Shown in pieces: positions 1 through 4,468 of a DNA stretch of 5,436 nucleotides (position 1 is its first letter; each line of letters starts with the position of its first letter). The stretch comes from an uncultured Chloroflexota bacterium (GTDB lineage Bacteria; Chloroflexota; Anaerolineae; Aggregatilineales; Phototrophicaceae): assembly GCA_937988705.1 (NCBI GenBank), contig CALKIA010000240.1, positions 1 to 5,436 on the forward strand, written 5' to 3'. Position numbers and translations under genes: made by a program. Below the pieces are notes generated by a model. That model was not told the DNA's origin. It did no database searches and was given only the letters and a program-made list of their open reading frames with translations.

Positions 1-301
1 GCGCGGACGCTCCTACTACGATGCGCCGGTGCAAGCGGCGGAGTATTTCCTGCGCGGCAGCACCGGGATTACGGCGCTCGCTGGACTATGCTTTGAGAGC
101 ATCCAGCAGCCTGAAGAACAGGTGTGGTCAGTGCGTTTCACGACGGCGGACAACGAGCTGCACGAAGTTCATGTGCGCCGCGAAATGTCGCCGTGGACGG
201 TCTACGAGAGTTCGACGGATGCCGAGCCGCGCCATGTGCCGCAGTTCCATTTGGTCGAGCAGCATGCGGTGAAGCGGAAAGCGCCGCGCTGCGAGGGATG
301 A
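1..301 (+). CDS. Unrecognised protein, C-terminal part (5' end outside window)
   Basis: The frame is open from base 2 to a TGA at 299-301, giving about 99 residues. I treat it as the end of a gene starting left of the window. A GTG at 29 is possible as a start, but the frame before it continues in a protein-like way (RGRSYYDAP) with no stop. I do not recognise the family. The visible part has no signal peptide or membrane segment. It reads as a small soluble alpha/beta domain: a helix-like stretch (QAAEYFLRGSTGITALAG), then strands (QVWSVRFTTADNELHEVHVRR), then a polar, charged tail ending KRKAPRCEG. The next gene starts 4 nt after the stop, so the two are probably co-transcribed. Base composition is GC-rich (37 of 60 at 121-180), unlike the two genes that follow. 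Other frames overlap this region; I prefer this one because it is open to the edge and ends in tight spacing. Confidence 0.55.
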   Translation, partial: RGRSYYDAPVQAAEYFLRGSTGITALAGLCFESIQQPEEQVWSVRFTTADNELHEVHVRREMSPWTVYESSTDAEPRHVPQFHLVEQHAVKRKAPRCEG

Positions 302-305
302 GGTA

Positions 306-605
306 ATGGAGACTACCTCGAAAAATGGCATTTTAGTACGTCTGCCTGACGAACGCTGGCAGCATATCACCACCGAACACGCTGAGGTGTCCGATCTGCG
401 CGCAGAGGTTTTGAAGGTTGATTCAGAACCTGAAGCCATTTATGAGGGTGGTGACGGCGAATTGCTGGCTGTTCGTGAAGTTGAAGCTGGAAAATGGCTG
501 GTTGTCGTGTATCGTGAATTGGGCGATGAGGGATTCATCATCACTGCATTTTGGACGCGCCGCAAACAGTCGCTAGATAGGAGGACGGTTGTATGGTCGC
601 CCTAA
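306..605 (+). CDS. BECR/DUF4258-like small protein, putative toxin of a toxin-antitoxin pair
   Basis: This is a 99-residue soluble protein. From memory it resembles small proteins common in cyanobacteria and Chloroflexota that share the pattern LxDERWxHI..H, then an Ile-Tyr-Glu-Gly turn, then a GKWLVVVYRE strand, then GFIITAFxTRR. This layout suits the barnase/EndoU/colicin/RelE (BECR) RNase group that includes DUF4258 and PBECR domains. Visible polar residues in candidate active-site positions are His20, His25, Arg57, Lys63, Thr80, Thr84, Arg85 and Arg86. None is proven catalytic. The ATG at 306 follows the previous stop by 4 nt, with GAGGGA at 293-298 as a ribosome binding site. The 3' end overlaps the DUF2283 gene by 13 nt. 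RNase toxin activity is inferred from the fold resemblance and the partner. A non-toxic housekeeping role remains possible. GC content is about 47-55% in the 60-base lines counted, lower than most of the window. Confidence 0.7.
   Translation: METTSKNGILVRLPDERWQHITTEHAEVSDLRAEVLKVDSEPEAIYEGGDGELLAVREVEAGKWLVVVYRELGDEGFIITAFWTRRKQSLDRRTVVWSP
579..584 (+). promoter_or_regulatory. Strong Shine-Dalgarno for the DUF2283 gene
   Basis: A perfect AGGAGG lies inside the end of the upstream coding region, 8 nt before the ATG at 593. It fixes the start of the DUF2283 gene and would allow its translation to be boosted independently of the overlapping upstream gene. Extra antitoxin synthesis of this kind is typical of toxin-antitoxin operons. 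Confidence 0.75.
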
Positions 606-835
606 ACCTAGACGCTTATCTGCGTTTTCTCCCCATTGTGAAAGACACACCAGAAAATAACATCTGGTTGTCGTTCGATCTAGAGGCGGATGTACTCTAT
701 ATTAACTTCAAGAGACCAAGCATCGCAACCGACAGTGAGCTGACGGATGATGACGTCATTGTGCGGTATGACGGCGAAGCGGTGGTTGGCTTAACAGTGC
801 TCCATGTGAGCAAACGCGAGTCACCAACTGCCTGA
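593..835 (+). CDS. DUF2283 family protein, putative antitoxin
   Basis: This 80-residue protein carries the DUF2283 signature at about residues 24-71: a Trp-Leu-Ser-Phe-Asp strand, EADVLYINF, an acidic SELTDDDVIVRYD segment, then GLTVLHVSKR. The N-terminal 22 residues (LDAYLRFLPIVKDTPENN) match the helical lead-in I recall from cyanobacterial relatives. The family has no proven enzymatic role. It is often encoded next to BECR/DUF4258-type small proteins, which supports an antitoxin role by binding the partner. The protein is acidic in its middle part, as expected for neutralising a basic RNase. Its ATG overlaps the upstream gene by 13 nt and has a perfect AGGAGG 8 nt before it, so the start is secure. 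GC is about 42-43% in the lines counted, the lowest in the window, which hints at horizontal acquisition. The family call is firm; the antitoxin role is inferred from gene pairing. Confidence 0.8.
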   Translation: MVALNLDAYLRFLPIVKDTPENNIWLSFDLEADVLYINFKRPSIATDSELTDDDVIVRYDGEAVVGLTVLHVSKRESPTA

Positions 836-841
836 CTCGCG
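815..841 (+). terminator. Hairpin over the stop codon of the DUF2283 gene
   Basis: A perfect 9-bp inverted repeat (CGCGAGTCA at 815-823 and TGACTCGCG at 833-841) encloses a 9-nt loop and contains the TGA stop. No T run follows, so it is not a textbook intrinsic terminator. It could be a weak terminator or a 3'-end-protecting hairpin for the small-gene operon. Confidence 0.4.
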
Positions 842-850
842 CGGATGCGG

Positions 851-898
851 TATCCGTTCGATAATCCTGCTAACGCTGGCTAATCGAATCTACGGATA
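851..898. repeat. Imperfect inverted repeat in the 836-906 spacer
   Basis: TATCCGT (851-857) pairs with ACGGATA (892-898). The next five bases TCGAT (858-862) pair with ATCGA (883-887). A 4-nt bulge (888-891) and a 20-nt loop remain, giving 12 base pairs in all. It fills most of the 71-nt spacer between the DUF2283 gene and the membrane-protein gene. A smaller competing stem, CGGAT (842-846) with ATCCG (852-856), overlaps it. It may be a transcript structure or a dispersed palindromic element. Only one copy is visible here. Confidence 0.45.
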
Positions 899-906
899 AC
901 GCATCT

Positions 907-1560
907 ATGAACCTGTATCTGGAGCCGTCCGGCTTTCTAGGCACGGGCGCAAGCCTGCTTGCCGATATCACCGTTGTGCTGTACATCCTGATCCTTGCGC
1001 CCGCTATGCTCATCGGGTACTGGCAGGCACGGCGGGGAATGCATCGTCCCCATCATCGCAACCTCATGATCGCCGTCACGGTTATCAACTGGGTGCTGAT
1101 TATCTTCCTCATGATCGTCGCCTACCGCTTTGATGTGGCGGACAATTTCCCCAACCAGCCTACCGCGCCGCGCTATCTGCTCCCGGTGCTGCACGCGATC
1201 CTCGGTTTACCGGCGCAAGCGCTGGCGACCTACATTGTCATCCGTATGTTGATAGAAGATATCCGGGTTGCGCAGGGGCAGCGGCGCGGTGAAACGGTCA
1301 CGCAGCTGCGGCGCTACTGGTTCAAAGGTGCGAAACCATTTATGCAGATCACGCTGGGATTGTGGCTGGCAACGGTCGCGCTCGGCATCATCACGTATCT
1401 CGTGCGCTACGAGGTGTTCCCCGCGGGCGCGGATGGACAGGCGGCTGAGCCCGTCGCAACGCAGGAGGTTCACTCACCGGTGGGGACGCAGGAGGTGCTG
1501 CCGCCAGCGGCCACCCTGGAAGTCAGCGAGCCTGTGGAAACGCAGGAAGCGAGTTCCTAA
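907..1560 (+). CDS. DUF420-like four-helix membrane protein with a repeat tail
   Basis: This is a 217-residue inner-membrane protein with predicted helices at about 17-38, 53-73, 90-114 and 143-167. The order of features resembles DUF420 (CtaM/YozB-like) proteins: a basic His-rich loop after helix 1 (RRGMHRPHHRNLM, His46, His49 and His50), then YLLPVLHAILGLPAQ with His96 in helix 3, then a final helix ending GIITYLVRY. Some DUF420 proteins assist cytochrome oxidase assembly. No oxidase gene is visible here, so that role is not claimed. After Arg168 the protein leaves the membrane and ends in four tandem 9-residue units (182-217) rich in Pro, Val, Thr and Glu. The usual His in the last loop of the family is not evident; the segment RRYWFKGAKPFMQ stands in its place. 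The ATG at 907 has no clear Shine-Dalgarno. It begins a run of three envelope genes on this strand. Confidence 0.65.
   Translation: MNLYLEPSGFLGTGASLLADITVVLYILILAPAMLIGYWQARRGMHRPHHRNLMIAVTVINWVLIIFLMIVAYRFDVADNFPNQPTAPRYLLPVLHAILGLPAQALATYIVIRMLIEDIRVAQGQRRGETVTQLRRYWFKGAKPFMQITLGLWLATVALGIITYLVRYEVFPAGADGQAAEPVATQEVHSPVGTQEVLPPAATLEVSEPVETQEASS
1450..1557 (+). repeat. Four tandem 27-bp coding repeats
   Basis: Four units of 27 bp encode PVATQEVHS, PVGTQEVLP, PAATLEVSE and PVETQEASS, which run exactly to the stop codon. The core ACGCAGGAGGT occurs identically at 1459-1469 and 1486-1496. Diverged copies lie at 1513-1523 and 1540-1550, keeping the 27-bp period. The tail is polar, acidic and Pro-rich and is probably disordered. 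Confidence 0.85.
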
Positions 1561-1656
1561 CTGGATTGAAACTCAACAAGCGGGGAAGCGTCAGATTCGA
1601 CCCAGCGGGAACGGCGTAAGCTTGAGGGAGAAGAGTTGTTTCGGGGGGATTGTCTG

Positions 1657-2586
1657 ATGCGTAAATTTGTCACGCTCGTCGCCATCCTGCTTGTTCTCGG
1701 CTGGACTGCTGCCACACACGCGGATCAAGTGGCGCAGACCACGCCGCCGAGTCCGCTGGCGGTGCTGTACTCGTACTATACCGAGATCAACCTCGGTGAC
1801 TATCTCGCGGCGTATAACCATTGGGTCAATCCGCCGATGACGTATGCGCGGTTTTCGAGCGGGTTTAATGCCACGACGCACATTGTCCCGTACTTTGCAC
1901 CGTTTACGGGGACGGCAGGCGCGGGGAGCGTGCGCGCAGTGCTGCTCGGCTATCGGGCCGATGGGCTGGTCGAAAGCTACGCGGGCTGTTTCAACCTGAG
2001 CTATGCAGGCGCAGGCTGGTTCATCACCGGGGCGAACCTGACACTGCTGGCGAACGGATCGCCGCCGACCAACGCCGCGATCAGCACAGAACTGGCGCAA
2101 GGCTGCACGACCAACCCGAGTCCGGCGCTCGGCACTTACGAGCCAGCCGATCAACTGGTGGTCAACTACTTCGACCTGATCAACCGCCGCAGCTACGCGG
2201 GCGCATACAGCCTGTGGCTGTCGCCGCAAGCCGGCCCGCAGCCGAATGGGAGTCCCGCGACCGACTATCGCCGCCCGTTTGACCGCTTCGTCAGCGGGTA
2301 TGCGGACACGCGCTATGGGTACGTCTACTTTGGCGATTATCAGTTCATGGGGGCGGCGGCGGGTAAGCCGTATCTACAGGGGATGCTGCCGATGGTGCTG
2401 GTCGGAGATCGGTGGGATGGCGGCTTTCGCGCGTTCTACGGCTGTTGGGTGATCGGCACGTTCACGAACGGCTCGCTCGGCATCGTCAACGGGCGTTTCT
2501 ACCAGTTCCTGAGCGATACGCCATCGGGGTCGGATATTTTGAGCCGGGTGAACATCGACTGTACGACGCTGAATATTCCTAACTGA
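1657..2586 (+). CDS. Secreted protein made of two duplicated domains, function unknown
   Basis: This is a 309-residue exported protein. The signal peptide is clear: MRK, a hydrophobic core (FVTLVAILLVLGW), and likely cleavage after THA at residue 22. I place the start at ATG 1657, 7 nt after GGGGGGA (1643-1649). An in-frame TTG at 1636 would add seven residues before the signal and is less likely. The mature part consists of two related halves. Residues 35-150 and 168-302 share a YYTEINLGDYLAAYNHW / YFDLINRRSYAGAYSLW helix, an F.SGF.AT / FVSGYADT segment, and a strand ending in YAGC (Cys111) / FYGC (Cys263). A second cysteine follows exactly 39 residues later in each half (Cys150, Cys302). 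The helix-then-strands layout suggests an NTF2-like or similar alpha+beta fold, which is inference. I do not recognise a named family. One disulfide per domain is likely outside the membrane. Confidence 0.75.
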   Translation: MRKFVTLVAILLVLGWTAATHADQVAQTTPPSPLAVLYSYYTEINLGDYLAAYNHWVNPPMTYARFSSGFNATTHIVPYFAPFTGTAGAGSVRAVLLGYRADGLVESYAGCFNLSYAGAGWFITGANLTLLANGSPPTNAAISTELAQGCTTNPSPALGTYEPADQLVVNYFDLINRRSYAGAYSLWLSPQAGPQPNGSPATDYRRPFDRFVSGYADTRYGYVYFGDYQFMGAAAGKPYLQGMLPMVLVGDRWDGGFRAFYGCWVIGTFTNGSLGIVNGRFYQFLSDTPSGSDILSRVNIDCTTLNIPN

Positions 2587-2597
2587 ACGAGAGCAGA

Positions 2598-3140
2598 ATG
2601 AGCGACGCCTTCACCGAAATTCTGAGAAGCTGGCAAACCTTTTACTTCACCATCGGTGGGGCAGCGGCGGCGCTGTTAGGCTTGATGTTCGTGGCGGTGT
2701 CGCTCGCGCTGCCAGTCATTACGACGGGTATCAGCGCAGATATGAAAGCGTTCGTCAATCCGAGCGTGTACTACTTCGTGTCTGAGCTGGCGTTGGTATT
2801 CGTGCTGCTGGTGCCGAGCTACGATCCGCTGATTCTGGGGCTGCTGCTGATCGTGGGCGGTGTGCCCGGATTGGCGTTTACGCTGCGGCATGCGCGTCAA
2901 TTAGTGCGGGTTGCCCGGCGCGCGCAAGACTTTAATCTCGGTGATTGGCTCAGTCAGATCATTTTGCCCGTTGGGGCGTATGCGCTCATCGCGGTCGGCG
3001 GTCTCTGTTTCGTCGGCAGGCAGTGGTCGTTGGGGTTCGCCACTCTGTGGATTGGCAGCGTGCTGCTGCTCCTCTGTGCGATTGCCAATACGTGGAGTCT
3101 CGTGCTCTGGATCGTCGAGCAGAAGTTCGGAGCAGGCTAA
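2598..3140 (+). CDS. Five-helix membrane protein, function unknown
   Basis: This is a 180-residue integral membrane protein with hydrophobic segments at about 17-41, 57-74, 77-96, 119-139 and 145-173. The first helix begins with WQTFYFTIGGAAAALLGLMF and continues VAVSL. This pattern recurs in unnamed bacterial membrane proteins, but I know no function for it. A basic loop (RHARQLVRVARRAQ, residues 97-110) between helices 3 and 4 probably faces the cytoplasm. There is no signal peptide, enzyme motif or metal-binding cluster. The ATG lies 11 nt after the stop of the secreted-protein gene, so the two are very probably one transcript. The small distance suggests a shared envelope role with that protein. 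A hairpin directly after the stop ends the run. Confidence 0.7.
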   Translation: MSDAFTEILRSWQTFYFTIGGAAAALLGLMFVAVSLALPVITTGISADMKAFVNPSVYYFVSELALVFVLLVPSYDPLILGLLLIVGGVPGLAFTLRHARQLVRVARRAQDFNLGDWLSQIILPVGAYALIAVGGLCFVGRQWSLGFATLWIGSVLLLLCAIANTWSLVLWIVEQKFGAG

Positions 3141-3162
3141 CCCCCTCTATTGACAGAGGGGG
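3141..3162. terminator. Hairpin terminator between convergent genes
   Basis: A perfect 8-bp stem (CCCCCTCT at 3141-3148 and AGAGGGGG at 3155-3162) encloses a 6-nt loop. It begins right after the stop of the membrane-protein gene and lies 12 nt from the stop of the convergent thiolase gene. It is symmetrical and could serve both strands. Neither side has a T run, so termination is inferred from position and stem strength. Confidence 0.7.
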
Positions 3163-3174
3163 TAGCTGTGGGGA

Positions 3175-4359
3175 TTAGTTCAGGTTTTCGAAGATGCCCG
3201 CCGCGCCCATACCGCCACCGATGCACATGGTCACCATGCCGTACTGGCTGTCACGGCGCTTCATCTCGTTGATGAGCGATACGGTCAGCTTGGAGCCGGT
3301 GCAGCCGAGCGGGTGACCGAGCGCAATTGCGCCGCCGTTCACGTTGACCTTCTCCGGATTCATCTCCAGATGGCGGATGACCGCCAGCGACTGCGAAGCG
3401 AACGCCTCGTTAAGTTCGAACAGATCGATGTCTTCTAGCTTCATGCCCGTGCGCTTGAGCAGCTTCGGGATCGCTGCAATGGGGCCGACGCCCATGATCT
3501 CCGGGCGAACGCCCGCCACGCCAAAGCCGACGAAGCGCGCCAGCGGCTTGAGCCCCAGCTGCGCGGCCTTGCCCGCTTCCATGATGATGACCGCCGCCGC
3601 GCCATCGCTCAATGGGCTGCTGTTACCCGCCGTCACGCGGCCGTTGTTGCGGAACACGGGCTTAAGCTTGCCCAAGCCTTCGACGGTGGTTTCACGACGC
3701 AGATGCTCATCTTCGGTGAGCAGGCGCTTGACCGTCACCAGTTCGCCGTTGTCATCGACATACGACTCTTCGATTTCGAACGGGACGATTTCCTGAGCGA
3801 AACGGCCAGCATCGATGGCGGCGGCGGCTTTCATGTGGCTCCGGTAGGCGAACTCATCCATGTCGGCGCGATTGACGTTGAATTCATCCGCGACGTGCTC
3901 CGCCGTGTGCCCCATGCTCATGTAGACTTCGGGTTCGTTCTGCGCCATGTACGGGTTCGGGCTGATCTTGAAGCCGGTCATGGGGACGAGCGACATGGTT
4001 TCCGCGCCGCCCGCGATGATCACATCCGCGCCGTTGGCGATGATGCGTTCGGCGGAGGTGGCGATGGTCTGCAAGCCGCTGGCGCAGAAGCGGTTGACGG
4101 TCTGTCCGGCGATATCGACGGGCAAACCGGCACGTAAGGCGATCACGCGGGCGAAGTTCAGGCCCTGCGAGCCTTCCGGCATCGCGCAGCCGATCACCAC
4201 GTCGTCGATTTCCTGCGGATCGAGCTTGCCGCCCGTTTGCGCCAAGACCGCCTTGATGACTTCCGCCGCCATATCGTCAGAACGGGCGCTGCGGGTGACG
4301 CCTTTTTTGGATTTGCCGACGGCGGTTCGGGCCGCCGCGACGATCACTGCTTCACGCAT
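3175..4359 (-). CDS. fadA: 3-ketoacyl-CoA thiolase (acetyl-CoA C-acyltransferase), FadA type
   Basis: This is a complete 394-residue thiolase, the usual length for the family. It cleaves 3-ketoacyl-CoA with free CoA to release acetyl-CoA, the last step of a beta-oxidation turn in the cytoplasm. All catalytic landmarks are present: the nucleophile Cys92 in NRFCASGLQT, NEAFA (317-321), His349 in GGAIALGHPLGCTGS and Cys379 in CIGGGMGAAG. The N-terminus (REAVIVAAARTAVGK) and the region MGHTAEHVADEFNVNRADMDEFA are typical of degradative thiolases. The start is the ATG at 4359, with GAGGA (4373-4369 on this strand) 9 nt before it. It lies 109 nt downstream of the FadN-like gene on the same strand, the same order as fadN-fadA in Bacillus subtilis. 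Substrate chain length cannot be read from the sequence. An acetyl-CoA acetyltransferase role is the main alternative. Confidence 0.93.
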   Translation of the reverse strand: MREAVIVAAARTAVGKSKKGVTRSARSDDMAAEVIKAVLAQTGGKLDPQEIDDVVIGCAMPEGSQGLNFARVIALRAGLPVDIAGQTVNRFCASGLQTIATSAERIIANGADVIIAGGAETMSLVPMTGFKISPNPYMAQNEPEVYMSMGHTAEHVADEFNVNRADMDEFAYRSHMKAAAAIDAGRFAQEIVPFEIEESYVDDNGELVTVKRLLTEDEHLRRETTVEGLGKLKPVFRNNGRVTAGNSSPLSDGAAAVIIMEAGKAAQLGLKPLARFVGFGVAGVRPEIMGVGPIAAIPKLLKRTGMKLEDIDLFELNEAFASQSLAVIRHLEMNPEKVNVNGGAIALGHPLGCTGSKLTVSLINEMKRRDSQYGMVTMCIGGGMGAAGIFENLN

Positions 4360-4368
4360 AGTTTTAAG

Positions 4369-4373
4369 TCCTC
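4369..4373 (-). promoter_or_regulatory. Shine-Dalgarno of the thiolase gene
   Basis: GAGGA on the minus strand lies 9 nt before the thiolase ATG and supports that start. Its GAG is also the end of the last unit of the heptamer repeat at 4371-4398. Confidence 0.6.
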
Positions 4374-4398
4374 AGTAAACAGCTGACAGTTCACAGTT
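4371..4398 (-). repeat. Degenerate heptamer tandem repeat
   Basis: Read on the minus strand, this is four consecutive 7-nt units: AACTGTG, AACTGTC, AGCTGTT and TACTGAG, with consensus about NACTGTN. It resembles the short tandemly repeated heptamers known from cyanobacterial spacers. It lies in the untranslated leader just before the thiolase ribosome binding site. Confidence 0.55.
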
Positions 4399-4399
4399 T

Positions 4400-4427
4400 A
4401 AAAACGGCGGACGAAATGGATTTCGTC
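4400..4427 (-). terminator. Possible intrinsic terminator after the FadN-like gene
   Basis: On the minus strand GACGAAAT and ATTTCGTC (outer bases 4427 and 4410) form an 18-nt palindrome around two bases. CGCCG and then five T (4404-4400) follow. It would fold as a 7-bp stem with a 4-nt loop. The AT-rich stem and the 5-nt gap before the T run make it weaker than a classical terminator. It lies between two genes that would be expected to be expressed together, so it may only attenuate. Confidence 0.4.
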
Positions 4428-4428
4428 A

Positions 4429-4452
4429 AGGGGCGCACGGCCGTGCACCCCT
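4429..4452. repeat. GC-rich 24-nt palindrome
   Basis: AGGGG, one mismatched base (C4434 against A4447), then GCACGG joined directly to CCGTGC, and CCCCT: 11 of 12 base pairs match about the centre 4440/4441. CGTGCG at 4456-4461 offers a competing partner for CGCACG at 4434-4439. It starts 17 nt beyond the stop codon of the FadN-like gene on the minus strand. The AGGGGCGCAC...CCCCTACG style resembles dispersed REP-like palindromes I recall from Chloroflexota and other genomes. Only one copy is in this window. Confidence 0.65.
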
Positions 4453-4468
4453 ACGCGTGCGTAAATGA

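Noticed and set aside
860..865. GATAAT as a -10 box for the membrane-protein gene at 907
   Set aside because: No acceptable -35 lies 16-18 nt upstream, and the bases are partly in the inverted repeat at 851-898.
1450..1557. The 27-bp repeats as a CRISPR array
   Set aside because: The units are contiguous without spacers, are in frame, and encode a protein tail.
1636..1656. TTG at 1636 as the start of the secreted protein
   Set aside because: It would put seven polar residues (MFRGDCL) before a clean signal peptide. The ATG at 1657 has a G-rich ribosome binding site at good distance.
1561..1656. Spacer before the secreted-protein gene searched for a promoter or structure
   Set aside because: No convincing -35/-10 pair, strong hairpin or repeat was found; only the G-rich ribosome binding site is supported.
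1591..2229. 212-codon minus-strand frame opposite the secreted-protein gene
   Set aside because: Its Arg/Gln-rich composition is typical of an antisense shadow. The + strand frame has a signal peptide and an internal duplication.
3150..3155. TTGACA, a perfect -35 match on the + strand
   Set aside because: It is the loop and inner edge of the hairpin at 3141-3162. No -10 box stands 16-18 nt later, and no + strand gene follows.
3703..4137. Long + strand open frames opposite the thiolase and hydratase genes (also 3344-3796, 3947-4378, 4502-4951 and 4818-5294)
   Set aside because: They are antisense shadows of two strongly conserved enzymes in GC-rich DNA. They have no family resemblance and no supporting ribosome binding sites that I could see.
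4424..4429. TTGACG on the minus strand as a -35 for the thiolase gene
   Set aside because: The nearest AT-rich -10-like sequences are 20 or more nt away, beyond normal spacing.
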